A stretch of DNA of 64,000 bases from Pseudarthrobacter sp. NS4. GTDB taxonomy: Bacteria; Actinomycetota; Actinomycetes; Actinomycetales; Micrococcaceae. Each line of letters opens with the position of its first letter. Position 1 is the stretch's first letter. Location: contig NZ_CP103288.1 of the NCBI RefSeq assembly GCF_024758005.1, forward strand, positions 3,906,001-3,970,000, given 5' to 3'. Positions 12,793 through 21,888 of this stretch are shown one piece after another. A model generated the notes under the pieces. The model was not told the DNA's origin. It saw only the letters and a program-made list of their open reading frames with translations, and ran no database searches. The translations under genes and the position numbers were made by a program.

Positions 12793-13668
12793 TTAAAATC
12801 CGGCCGCCACCCGATTTAGGGCGATTAAGGATTGATCGCGCCGTACTGACGATTGGAAGATTCTGTCACTGACTTCGTCGCGGAGGATGCGGAACTGCGG
12901 GCCCTTGCCTTCGACGCTTCCGTCCAGGACATAGAAGACCGGGCCGGCGCCGGGACTTCCGGTTGGTCCGCAGTGGGTAACTGCGCCTGCGAAGGGGGAC
13001 GTGGGCAGGTCGCTAGGGCTCAGGAGGTTGATTATGGCATCGCGCTCTGCCCAATTGACCGCCGCTGCCTGCACGCGAAGTGCGGTGGTCCGCCTGGATT
13101 GCCTGTGCAGTTTGCAGGCATCGCCGGAGCCACCTCCAGATCGGGCCACCGACGGCAGCTCCGGCACTTCAGACGTGGGGGTGAAGGACCACAAACGCTG
13201 CATGTCGCACGGGTGCCCTTCGCCTATACGGCCTCCCGGGCTGCAGACGACAACTCCGGCGCCGCCCGGCGCGATGACTTGGCCGAATTCTTCAAGGATC
13301 ACTGTGGTGCCGAGAAGGTCCCCGTGCAGGATTGCCTCCCTTGACGTGAGAATCGATGAGAGATCGGTTGTGTGTACGACGCGGGTCACGGGTCCGAGTG
13401 CCGCGGCTGTTTTGGCGAGAGAGGCGACGGTGCCATGGTCGGAGACGCTGGTAACCTGCGTGATAACGTGAAAACCTTCTACAGCCAGCTCCACGGCACT
13501 GGCCTTCAGTCGCCTCTCGTTGTCGTCGGCGAGCAGGATGGTGCGGCCGATGCCGACGCGGCGGATAATTGCCGCCCCGATATTGTTTCTGCTGCCGATT
13601 AGGACCGCAACTTCCTTGTCCAACTCTCGTATTTCCTTTCTCAGGAACGCCTGTGCGTCCTCCCACAT
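12793..13668 (-). pseudogene. Degenerate SDR family oxidoreductase
   Basis: The N-terminal part retains an SDR-like Rossmann region (VAVLIGSRNNIGAAIIRR, then GRTILLADDNERRLKA) and LGPVTRVVHTTDLS. It then has GEFGQ-like and PGGAGVVVCSPGG stretches. After about residue 160 the sequence stops resembling an SDR: the YxxxK active site is absent, RTTALRVQAAAVNWAERDAIINLLSP is a recognisable later segment, and the end lacks the usual DGG motif. It stays open over 291 codons, but the missing active site and shuffled tail indicate decay by compensating frameshifts. Confidence 0.65.
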
Positions 13669-13822
13669 CTACGTTCCTGAAACGCTCAAGGCTCCCTTCC
13701 CGACCTTGAGCATCTCAGGCACTGAGGGCTGCTGAGGTGTGCCCTCGTGTCTAAAAAGCCGCCCGGCGGCCGGGTAGGGCCCGCATTTACGCCGGCCACC
13801 TGAGCTGATTGGGCGCCAAGCA

Positions 13823-13855
13823 GAGCCGGGCACAGCCAGTGGTTGTGCCCGGCTC
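13823..13855. terminator. GC-rich hairpin
   Basis: Perfect 12-bp arms (GAGCCGGGCACA and its complement) enclose a 9-nt loop, with no T-run on either side. It sits upstream of the decayed SDR start and before the IS630 relic. It could be a terminator or part of an element end. Confidence 0.5.
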
Positions 13856-13913
13856 CACGTCATGCGGATGGCTTTAGTCGTGGAATTGTCTGGCCAAGGT
13901 TGGTGACCAAGCC

Positions 13914-14239
13914 CCCTACGGTCTGGACGACAACTACCAAACCCACAAAGCCCCTGCTGTCAGGAACTGGCTTGCGGTCCACGGCCGCTTCCACATACAC
14001 TTCACCCCGACCCATTCCTCCTGACCTGACCAAGTCGACGCTTCTTCGGCTTCGTCAGTCACGGAAGACGTCCTGCGACGCAGCGACCACCGCAGCGTCC
14101 AAGCGCTCGGGTCCGACATCCGCCACTGGGTCAAGGCATGAAACGAGAACCCGGAGTCCTTCATCTGGGCCAAGACAGCAAACAGATCCTGGAATCAATC
14201 GGACGACTGCTAAACCGAATTTCAGGCGCGGGACGCTAG
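13914..14239 (+). pseudogene. IS630 family transposase, C-terminal relic
   Basis: The frame reads LDDNYQTHKAPAVRNWLAVH then RFHIHFTPTHSS followed by a stop, matching the DNYxTHK and HFTPTxxSW block of IS630 DDE transposases. After a diverged middle, NENPESFIWAKTAKQILES and GRLLNRISG resume in another frame after a TGA where Trp is expected. The N-terminal half is absent. The relic ends exactly at the 3' end of the convergent hydrolase gene, overlapping its stop codon. Confidence 0.75.
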
Positions 14240-16341
14240 TGGACTACGACGCGTATCCGGTCCAGGTTTTGGATCTGGGCGAATCCGCTGCTGGTGTCCC
14301 CGTTGCGTTCGGACTTCGCACGCAGTCCTGGGTAGTAGGTGCCGGGTTTCGTGTACGTGAAGGTGCCTTGGACCTCTGCTGCCTGTCCGGCCTTCCCGAG
14401 GGAGGCCGGTGCGAAGTCGCCTGTGCCCATGTAGTCCCAGTCGGCCGCGACGATCTTCCCGGTCTTGGGCGGGGCCTGGATCTTGGCGGTAAATGTGACG
14501 GGCTGGCCGGCTTTCACCTCGATGCGGGTCTGTCCTCCGGCTGTCAGGTCGACCACTGGCTGGATGCCGCCTCGGATGGCGGCGTTGGCCGGGACGCTGA
14601 CCTGCCCGTCGTTTACCTCGTACTTGGTGGACTTGGGCGGCTCGATGCCCTTCTCGGCCCAAGCGCTCACGTCCCGCAGCGCCTGCTGAAGGCTGGGCCT
14701 GAAATCGATGATGCGTGCCGTGTAGTTTGGCCCCGACAAACCGGAGCCAACGACGGTATCGTCAAGGTGGTCGGCGTTGTCGTTGAACCACTGCCGAACG
14801 TTACTGTCATAGTTTTCGCCAAGCGCTTCCTTCATCCGCTGGGCGTACCAATCCCCGTGCCAGCTGAACGCGTCGGAATCGATGAGGCTGTTGACCATGA
14901 TTACTTTACCGTTGACCTTGCCGGTGTGCGTTCCGCCGCCGGTGACACTACGGGTGACGAGAGGCCCGATTTCACGCGCCCGTTGAGGGTAGATGGGCGT
15001 TCCGTCCGCGGACCGGAATTGATCCCAGGCGTCGTAACCTGGCTCTGTGGGAACCTGATGGCGGTGGTAGGAGGACAGCGCGATAAACCAGCGGTTGTCC
15101 ATCCTCAGGCTGTCGCCGGCGTCGATGCTGTTCAGGACCTTGGCGGGGGTCTCCTTGGCGATAGTAAAGATCTTGGTTGCAGGGTCCAGGGACCCGGAGA
15201 CCCGCCCGATGACCGTGCCATCAGCGTCGTGAACTGTGTAGTCGAAACCAACAGGATCCTTGATGACGGGTACATTGTCCAGAACAAGGCTAGTCGGCAC
15301 GTTCTGAGCGTCCCGGTTCACCTGGACGATGGTGGACGTGTGATCGGTCTTCGCTTCACGAATGACTTGGCCAAGAGCTGATTGTTCGGTCCCAAGATAG
15401 CCTGGCTTGCTCCAGAAATCGTCCGCATACGTTGGGTCAATGCCCCGTACCGTTGGCGCGAAGTGCTGCAGGCCCTGCGGGTGGGTCAAGCCGATGGCGT
15501 ACCCGTAGTCTTCCCAAGCGCGCAGGGGCAGTCCCAATTTGCTCACTTCGTCAAGCGCCTGCCGCTCCGCGTCGTTCAAACCCGCATAGGGATCTCCGCT
15601 TCCGCCCGGGCTGACGGCATCGGCGATCTGGGGAGCCTTGTCCTTCAGCACAATCCGGGCGAATGATCTGCTGAAGTAGTTGTTGGTGATGGAAGTGGGC
15701 AGTCCGACAACGTACGGTACAGCACCGTCCCAGACGCCCACGGAGTTCTCGATCGCGCCGATGGTCTGGAGCGAGCCGCCGCTGCCCCCGTAGGCGTAAC
15801 CGTAAATCTTCCCGTCGGATTTTCCGTAGTATTCAGCAGCCACGGTCTCGGAAAACTTGGCCGCCGCGGCGTCAATCCGGTATCCGGCACTGTTGCTGGT
15901 TTGAACGGCGTACCCGCCGCTGGAAGCGGCGAACGCGATTGTCTCAGCTGAAGCTTCCGGGCCTTGAAGGGGGTAGAGCTTCTGGAAGAACCTGCCCTCC
16001 CAGCTCTCCTTGGAGGGCAAGTAGATGTTGAACTTGGCATCCGTTCCCTCGAAGTGCCCGGACACCTTCCGATGCGGCACGGGAGTAGCGACGTCGGTTT
16101 CACTGTCGATGACCGGGCGGTTGAACTTGGGATCCACGCAATCCGCGGTGACCCACAATGGTCCGCCCCCGGCTGGTGATGCGCACTGTGGCGGGGTTAC
16201 GGCTGCGGCGCCGGTCGCCGGCGCCAGCGAAACCGCTAGTGCAACGACCATGCCTGCCGCCGCCTGTTTCACATACCGCGCTGACTGCAGCTGTGGGCGG
16301 ATAGCCGGGGAGGTAGTCCTGAGATGACAGTCAAAAACCAT
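14236..16341 (-). CDS. Secreted serine hydrolase with C-terminal PKD-like domain (paralogue of 6016-8019)
   Basis: A 701-residue protein with a long signal peptide (hydrophobic core AAAGMVVALAVSLA, cleavage likely near AAA at 45-47), the nucleophile-elbow motif YAYGGSGGS (Ser188), LIDSDAFSWHGDWY, an Asp/His-rich FNDNADHLDDT, and a PKD-like domain near 600-690 (ADWDYMGTGDFAP and KPGTYYPGLRAK). It aligns along its length with the cytoplasmic protein at 6016-8019. The ATG has AAGGAG 6 nt upstream. It probably acts on an extracellular ester or lactone, but the substrate is unknown. A TetR gene is divergent from it. The IS630 relic overlaps only its stop codon, so the gene appears complete. Confidence 0.75.
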   Translation of the reverse strand: MVFDCHLRTTSPAIRPQLQSARYVKQAAAGMVVALAVSLAPATGAAAVTPPQCASPAGGGPLWVTADCVDPKFNRPVIDSETDVATPVPHRKVSGHFEGTDAKFNIYLPSKESWEGRFFQKLYPLQGPEASAETIAFAASSGGYAVQTSNSAGYRIDAAAAKFSETVAAEYYGKSDGKIYGYAYGGSGGSLQTIGAIENSVGVWDGAVPYVVGLPTSITNNYFSRSFARIVLKDKAPQIADAVSPGGSGDPYAGLNDAERQALDEVSKLGLPLRAWEDYGYAIGLTHPQGLQHFAPTVRGIDPTYADDFWSKPGYLGTEQSALGQVIREAKTDHTSTIVQVNRDAQNVPTSLVLDNVPVIKDPVGFDYTVHDADGTVIGRVSGSLDPATKIFTIAKETPAKVLNSIDAGDSLRMDNRWFIALSSYHRHQVPTEPGYDAWDQFRSADGTPIYPQRAREIGPLVTRSVTGGGTHTGKVNGKVIMVNSLIDSDAFSWHGDWYAQRMKEALGENYDSNVRQWFNDNADHLDDTVVGSGLSGPNYTARIIDFRPSLQQALRDVSAWAEKGIEPPKSTKYEVNDGQVSVPANAAIRGGIQPVVDLTAGGQTRIEVKAGQPVTFTAKIQAPPKTGKIVAADWDYMGTGDFAPASLGKAGQAAEVQGTFTYTKPGTYYPGLRAKSERNGDTSSGFAQIQNLDRIRVVVH

Positions 16342-16525
16342 TGATACTCCTTATAAATGATGAACTGCGCTGTTCGATCCGAAGGTTGCGATACGCCAAG
16401 GGTCGTCGGTACAGAAACGGGCCGAGAGTGGCGCCATAGGCAGTAGCTAATGAAGCTGTTCAAGGAACACTTTGTCCGCTTTTGAGGTCATCCCTCATAG
16501 GGCGCTTGAAGCGACCAATAACAAG

Positions 16526-16546
16526 AAACTGTACGTCATGCAGTTT
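16526..16546. promoter_or_regulatory. Operator-like palindrome between PKD hydrolase and TetR
   Basis: AAACTG-N9-CAGTTT with additional inner pairs (8 of 10 positions paired) lies in the divergent intergenic region, 26 bp before the TetR ATG. A TetR-type repressor site controlling both genes is likely from position. Confidence 0.5.
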
Positions 16547-16572
16547 TTTGTGGCAAGGGCTAGACTTCCCAC

Positions 16573-17178
16573 ATGACTCGGCAAGGTTCATATCCAAAAG
16601 GCGTGGCGAAACGCGAAGAAATTATTGAAAAAGCATTGGAAGTCGTGGCCCGGGTTGGGTATAGCGGGGCCACGGTCCGGCACCTAGCCGATGCCGTCGG
16701 CCTGACGCAAAACGGCCTCCTGTACTACTTCGGCAGCAAGGAAAACCTCTTTGTCGAGATCCTCAGGCACCGGGACCGGCTCGATGAGGTAACGTACGGC
16801 AGCGGCGACAGCAATGTTGATATGGGCGGATCTGTAGCGCGGTTGATTCGGCACAGCAGTGACGTTCCCGGACTTGTGCAGTTGTATGCTGGGCTGGTCG
16901 CGGAGGCAACTTCGCCGGAGCACCCCGCGCATTCCTATTTACAGGAGCGCCATGATGCCTTCCGTGCTCGCGTCGCGGATGCAGTGCGGACGCTTCAGGA
17001 CGCAGGAAACATGCCCCGTCACGTCGAACCTGAGAGCCTGGCCGTGGTGATGCTCGCGGTCATGGACGGCCTGCAGACCCAGTGGTTATATGACCCGAGC
17101 ATCGACATGGCCGCGCAATTCCTTCGTTTCTGGAACCAGGTCAGCAGCCTTCCGGCCCCCGCCGATCGGAACCAGTAA
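16573..17178 (+). CDS. TetR family transcriptional regulator
   Basis: A 201-residue regulator with an N-terminal helix-turn-helix: SGATVRHLADAVGLTQNGLL followed by YYFGSKENLF. The C-terminal region has a TetR_C-like DGLQTQWLYDPS motif that also occurs in the regulator at 17965-18564 (DGMQTQWLLDTG), so the two are paralogues. It is divergent from the secreted hydrolase gene with the palindrome at 16526-16546 between them, so it probably represses that gene and itself. No clear Shine-Dalgarno precedes the ATG. Confidence 0.87.
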   Translation: MTRQGSYPKGVAKREEIIEKALEVVARVGYSGATVRHLADAVGLTQNGLLYYFGSKENLFVEILRHRDRLDEVTYGSGDSNVDMGGSVARLIRHSSDVPGLVQLYAGLVAEATSPEHPAHSYLQERHDAFRARVADAVRTLQDAGNMPRHVEPESLAVVMLAVMDGLQTQWLYDPSIDMAAQFLRFWNQVSSLPAPADRNQ

Positions 17179-17964
17179 GCCCCGGACGTAGCAGGCCTGA
17201 AATTTTATTTCGGGAATGCTACCGGCACCAGGGCTTGAGCACCTCCGCGGTCCGCGGGTCCTCCACTACGACATCTATCCCCACGCGGGATTCGGTTCAT
17301 CGTGTCTCGGTCGGCCAGCTCGTCCTCCAGTTCGCGCTCTTAGGGGGACGGGCTTTCATCCACTGCACCGGAAGATTCTTTTTTTGGAGTTGGGTCGTCG
17401 CAGTCCAGCTGTCGTTCACAAGGCTCTCCTCCATCGGTTCCCCAGCCAGGACCGACCAAAAAGGTGCCCATCCGCTCCCGCTGCCACCCTGGCTGGAGTG
17501 ACGCCGCGCAATTCGGCTCGGTGAGGCGGCAGCGGTGTTCCGGAAGCCGTACTTGCCGTCCTTGCCCATGTTTGCGGGATCAGCCGGGAGAGGGTCTACC
17601 AGTACCTGCGCCAAGCCACGTCCGAGTCGGTTCCTCCCCTGCCGGCACGGTTGTTACTGCTTAGCGGGCGTCGCCTAACTGACGGAAGATAAACCCCGGC
17701 CCTCGAAGAACGGACAGGTCCTGATGCCAGGGACTATCTGACTTCGCAAGCCATGGTGGTGTGAAAACCTTCGCTTGCCAAGGCTCGAAAAACTGTAGGG
17801 GAGGGCAAAGAAAAGGTCCTGGGAACGTGGAAGACTTGAATCTTCAAGCGGACAGGCAGGATGCGAAGCTCGCCGACGGCTCTCAGCAGGCATTCGGGGC
17901 CTGAATGGGCTTAGGCATTTAGCTCCGGCAAGAATGGGCATCATCGTGACGAGGGGAGCGACCG
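17179..17964. other. Region without intact gene, containing a BVMO relic
   Basis: Apart from the BVMO fragment at 17215-17530, no gene is recognised between the two TetR genes. A plus-strand stretch near 17540-17620 reads like a helix-turn-helix (CGISRERVYQYLRQA) but is too short to assign. Confidence 0.6.
17215..17530 (-). pseudogene. Baeyer-Villiger monooxygenase fragment, multiply frameshifted
   Basis: Read across three frames, the minus strand gives AASLQPGWQRERM, then SVLAGEPMEESLVNDSWTAT, then ERELEDELADRDTMNR, then VVVEDPRTAEVLKPWCR. These match, in order, the intact BVMO at 9502-11358 (AASLKPGWQRERM, AVLAGEPVTESLVKDGWTAT, ERRDEIDDFLTMNR, SVVEDPATAEALKPWYR), covering roughly its residues 290-388. 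At least two frameshifts disrupt it. It is the relic of a second, diverged BVMO gene, not a recent copy. Confidence 0.85.
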
Positions 17965-18564
17965 GTGGAAGCGGATAGGAAAAGAGGCAGGTATGCGAAG
18001 ACAGTTGAGCGGCAAAAGGCGATCATACGGGCAGCGCGGGACAGCTTTGCCCAACACGGCGTCACTGGGTCGTCACTGCGAGACGTAGCGGAGCGGGCTG
18101 GAATTGCACACGCCAGCGTGCTTTATCACTTCCCCAGCAAGGACGAGTTGCTCCTGGCGGTACTCGCATCCAGCGATGAGGAAGAGTTGCAGCACAGCGC
18201 TTACACGGAGGACAACGCGGCGGGCGGCAAGACTTTCTTGCGCGACCTATTGCTCCGTCATCAGCAAAGGCCGGAGTTGATTCGTTTTTGGGCGGAACTC
18301 ACAAGTGCTGCCTCTCGCACCGACCATGCCGCGCATGAATATTTCGTTACCCGCTATGAGGAAGGGCGCGCCAGGACGGTGGCTTTCCTGCAACGACTGC
18401 AAGATCAAGGTCGACTACGCAAGGGATTGGACCCCGAACATGCGGCAGTGCTTTTTTTGGCGATGCTTGACGGGATGCAGACTCAGTGGCTCCTCGATAC
18501 CGGTCTGGACATCCTCAGCCCCCTCGATCAGTTCTTTGACCTCATCCTGGAGCCCGAGACGTAG
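17965..18564 (+). CDS. TetR family transcriptional regulator
   Basis: A 199-residue regulator with helix-turn-helix GSSLRDVAERAGIAHASVLY followed by HFPSKDEL, and a C-terminal DGMQTQWLLDTG motif shared with the TetR at 16573. The GTG start has AGGGGAG about 8 nt upstream. It precedes the GH3 beta-glucosidase gene on the same strand (gap 237 bp), so control of that gene is plausible. No ligand can be deduced. Confidence 0.85.
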   Translation: MEADRKRGRYAKTVERQKAIIRAARDSFAQHGVTGSSLRDVAERAGIAHASVLYHFPSKDELLLAVLASSDEEELQHSAYTEDNAAGGKTFLRDLLLRHQQRPELIRFWAELTSAASRTDHAAHEYFVTRYEEGRARTVAFLQRLQDQGRLRKGLDPEHAAVLFLAMLDGMQTQWLLDTGLDILSPLDQFFDLILEPET

Positions 18565-18801
18565 CGGCAGAGCTCCGAGTTCACTCAGCAGCTGCATCTG
18601 ACCAGTTCGAGAGCTCAAGGTAGCCAAAGCCCCGCACCCAGAGCCGAAGGCGGCATCAGCATCACGCACTCTCTGGCTTGTGGCCTAACCTGTTCTGCTA
18701 GTAAGCCCGGTGCCAATATTGACCAAGTGGTTGAATTTCGCGTCCGGGCGCTTTAGGATCGTCAACATTGTTCGACGTTGCACAACCACCCTGGAGCCCA
18801 C

Positions 18802-21800
18802 ATGTCTGTTGCTTGGTCTATTCGATTGGCCTCGGCTGCCACGTCGGCCCTTGTGCTGGCCGCCACCCTTCCTTTCGTGACATCCTCTGCTTCTGCCAGC
18901 ACCAGCCCCTGCGGGGATGTTCTTCAACGGCCCTGGTGTGATGACTCCCTGTCGCCCGATGCACGCGCGGATCTGCTGCTGGCAGCTATGACCCAGGAGG
19001 AAAAAATTTCACTCCTGGCCGGTGACGCCATTACTCCCAGCGGCGCTCTCGGGGATACCCCGTTGGGGCAGATAGCTGGCGAGAGTGGTCACGCAGGCCA
19101 GAGCAACGGTGTGCCCAGACTCGGGATCCCTCCGATGTACTACACCGACGGACCAGCAGGCGTCAGGCAGGGAGAAGCAACTGCGCTGCCCAGCCCGCTC
19201 GGCCTCGCCGCTACCTGGGACCCCGGCCTGGCCAGCGCTTACGGAGCCGTGATAGGTGACGAGGCAAAGCACAAGGGCAACGACGTCGTTTTTGGTCCGA
19301 CCGTAAATATTATGCGGACGCCCTTAAACTCGCGAACCTTTGAGTCATATGGAGAGGACCCAACCTTGTCCGGCCGGACAGCCGTGGGCTTCATCAACGG
19401 CTTGCAGGATCAGGGCGTGATGGCCAACCTCAAACATATGGCCGTTTACAACCAAGAGGGTTCCACCGGCGGTACGAGGTTCTCCTACAACGCCATAGTC
19501 GATGAGCGCACACTGCGCGAAATCTATTTGCCGCAATTCGAAGCAGCCGTGAAAGAGGCGAATCCTGCCTCCATCATGTGCTCGTATAACCGGGTTAACT
19601 ATCAGTTTGCATGCGAAAACGAGCACCTGCTGAAAGACATCCTCAAGGGCGAGTGGGGCTTTCCCGGATACGTTTTGACCGATTACCTCGCCGCGAAAAG
19701 CACCGATGGCGGCCTGAACAACGGGCTGGACTTCGAACCGTATCCGGGTGTTTCCTACGGCCCTGCCGCCGTGAACGCAACTCTCGCCGCGGGTCTGTCC
19801 ACCGTGGAAATCATGGAAGAGCATGTAAAGCGCATCCTGCGCACCATGTTCGATCATGGGATGTTCGACCGTCCTGCTTACGTGCAGGACGAGTCAAAGA
19901 TCGATAAAGTAGCCCACGCCCAGGTGGCCGCCGAGGTTGAGGAAAACGCGCTTACCCTTTTGAGCAATAAGGGGGTACTGCCACTCAAGACGGCAGGGCT
20001 AGCGTCCGTAGCCGTCATTGGGCCAGGTGCCGATTCTGTCCCGGGCGGGGGCGGGTCAGCTACCACTGTCCCGTATTCCGTTGTGACACCTTTGGAGGGC
20101 ATCACAAAAAGGGCCGGCTCCGATGTAGACGTCCGGCACGACGACGGCAGCGACCAGGCACGAGCGGCAAATGTGGCAAAGGAATCGGATGTAGCCGTCG
20201 TTGTGGTGACCAAAAAAACACGGGGATCACTGACCGATGACGCTTGCATTAGCCTGCAATGTTCCGCCACGGAGCCAGACCAGGACGCGCTGATCCGCGC
20301 AGTCGCCGCTGCCAATCCGAACACAATCGTTGTGCTCGAGACCCCCGGACCGGTACTCACTCCGTGGCGCAATGATGTTGCAGCGGTGCTTGAGGCATGG
20401 TACCCGGGCGGGGAGGCCGGAACAGCCCTTGCCCGCGTATTGTTCGGCGATGTCGATCCGGGAGGTCGGCTGCCAGTCACATTCCCGCAGAACGTGGATC
20501 AACTTCCAACGGCAGGCGACATCGAGAAGTACCCGGGCGTGGCTGAAAACGTGCACTACAAGGAGGGGGTGCTGGTCGGGCATCGCTGGTACGACGAAAA
20601 CGGCTTCGAACCTGCCTTTGCCTTCGGCCACGGCTTGTCCTACACCACCTTCGACTACCGGGACCTTCAAATCACTCCGGCGAAGCCGAACACCGATTCG
20701 GTGGCTACCGTATCGGTCACAGTCACCAACACCGGCGACCGCCCAGGTATCGCGGTTCCCCAGCTCTACCTCGGCCTGCCCGATCCGAGTGCTGACTTGA
20801 AGCAACCGCCAAAGCAGCTCAAAGGCTTTGAAAAAATCGCTCTCACTCCCGGGGAGGCACGGCAGGTGAGCTTTCCGCTCAATGATCGTGCTTTCTCCTA
20901 CTGGAGCACCGACCATGATGATTGGAAAGTTGCGCCCGGCTGCTACGCAGTAATGGCAGGCAACTCGTCCCGGGACCTCCAAGCGATCGGTGCTGCTGCA
21001 CGCGGCGTCGGCACCGATTGCGGGCCTCACGTAATCAACCTTGATGCGCAGGCGGATCTCTCAGTAACGAATTTGGTTGCAGCTCAACACCGGCCGAAGG
21101 AGACTGTGCTTACCGCGACTTTAACCAACTCAGGTCCGTCGGACCTCAGCGGTGTTGTCGTGGAGTTCCGGGATGGTGACATGCTGATCGGGCGGACCAC
21201 TCCGACTTCCGTGACCGGTGGTGCTACGCGGGACGTGTCTCTGGCCTGGGACAGTCGCAGCGCCAAGGGCGACCACGTAATTACGGCAACCGTGGATCCG
21301 GACGGGGACATCCCTGAATTCGATGAAAGCAACAACCAATTGGTGCGAACCATCACGATTCGCGGCAACAAGGTCACCAACGGCTCTTTCGAGCAATCGT
21401 CGAGTGGGAGCGCCCCTGACGGCTGGACTGGGACCGGATCAGGTGCCAGCTATAACCAGACCGGAGAGCACTCCACTGACGGAACGGACGCAGTGGGTAT
21501 TACCAGCAGCCTGACAACAGGCGGAACCTGGAGCTCTGACCCTATCGAGGTAACTGCCGGTGAAAGCTACAGCCTGGCCATGAATACGAAGTCTGCGGCA
21601 ACCGATCTGGTGCCACAGCTGAACGTGACATACCTTGATTCAACCGGATCCGTAGTGGGTGCGCCGCTGACAATAGCCCCAGATGGCGCAACCACAACAA
21701 CATTTGGGGCCATCGGCCGCCTCACCGTCCCCAAGGGTGTCTCCCAGCTACGGCTCAGCCTGGGGACGGCCACTCCCAGCACTCTTGCTTCGCCGCAAAC

Positions 21801-21831
21801 GGCTTGGGTAGATGAGATATGGATGTGGTGA
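18802..21831 (+). CDS. Secreted GH3 beta-glucosidase with CARDB and C-terminal carbohydrate-binding-like domains
   Basis: A 1009-residue exoenzyme. Signal peptide 1-33 (ending SSASAS); GH3 N-terminal TIM barrel with KHM (211-213) and nucleophile Asp294 in VLTDYLAA; GH3 C-terminal sandwich with GPGADSVPGGGGSA; a fibronectin-III-like GH3 domain (PGEARQVSFPLNDRAFSYW); a CARDB domain (LTNSGPSDLSGVVVEFRDG to DPDGDIPEFDESNNQLVRT); and a C-terminal jelly-roll beginning VTNGSFEQ. It probably removes beta-glucosyl groups from plant glycosides outside the cell. The ATG at 18802 has GGAG 7 nt upstream and is preferred over a TTG at 18778. It is followed by a hairpin terminator. Confidence 0.9.
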   Translation: MSVAWSIRLASAATSALVLAATLPFVTSSASASTSPCGDVLQRPWCDDSLSPDARADLLLAAMTQEEKISLLAGDAITPSGALGDTPLGQIAGESGHAGQSNGVPRLGIPPMYYTDGPAGVRQGEATALPSPLGLAATWDPGLASAYGAVIGDEAKHKGNDVVFGPTVNIMRTPLNSRTFESYGEDPTLSGRTAVGFINGLQDQGVMANLKHMAVYNQEGSTGGTRFSYNAIVDERTLREIYLPQFEAAVKEANPASIMCSYNRVNYQFACENEHLLKDILKGEWGFPGYVLTDYLAAKSTDGGLNNGLDFEPYPGVSYGPAAVNATLAAGLSTVEIMEEHVKRILRTMFDHGMFDRPAYVQDESKIDKVAHAQVAAEVEENALTLLSNKGVLPLKTAGLASVAVIGPGADSVPGGGGSATTVPYSVVTPLEGITKRAGSDVDVRHDDGSDQARAANVAKESDVAVVVVTKKTRGSLTDDACISLQCSATEPDQDALIRAVAAANPNTIVVLETPGPVLTPWRNDVAAVLEAWYPGGEAGTALARVLFGDVDPGGRLPVTFPQNVDQLPTAGDIEKYPGVAENVHYKEGVLVGHRWYDENGFEPAFAFGHGLSYTTFDYRDLQITPAKPNTDSVATVSVTVTNTGDRPGIAVPQLYLGLPDPSADLKQPPKQLKGFEKIALTPGEARQVSFPLNDRAFSYWSTDHDDWKVAPGCYAVMAGNSSRDLQAIGAAARGVGTDCGPHVINLDAQADLSVTNLVAAQHRPKETVLTATLTNSGPSDLSGVVVEFRDGDMLIGRTTPTSVTGGATRDVSLAWDSRSAKGDHVITATVDPDGDIPEFDESNNQLVRTITIRGNKVTNGSFEQSSSGSAPDGWTGTGSGASYNQTGEHSTDGTDAVGITSSLTTGGTWSSDPIEVTAGESYSLAMNTKSAATDLVPQLNVTYLDSTGSVVGAPLTIAPDGATTTTFGAIGRLTVPKGVSQLRLSLGTATPSTLASPQTAWVDEIWMW

Positions 21832-21843
21832 TGAATACACAAC

Positions 21844-21871
21844 GGGGGTGATTTAAGCCGTAATCACCCCC
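21844..21871. terminator. Hairpin after the GH3 gene
   Basis: GGGGGTGATT and its exact complement flank an 8-nt loop, starting 13 bp after the GH3 stop. No U-run follows, but position and stem strength support transcription termination. Confidence 0.65.
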
Positions 21872-21888
21872 CAAACTAAAGCACTTTC

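Noticed and set aside
13843..15381. Long plus-strand open frame opposite the secreted hydrolase gene
   Set aside because: It is antisense to a gene with clear signal peptide, ribosome site and motifs, and shows no protein family resemblance; long antisense frames are expected in high-GC DNA.
17540..17640. Helix-turn-helix fragment (CGISRERVYQYLRQA)
   Set aside because: Too short, with no flanking family sequence; could be chance.
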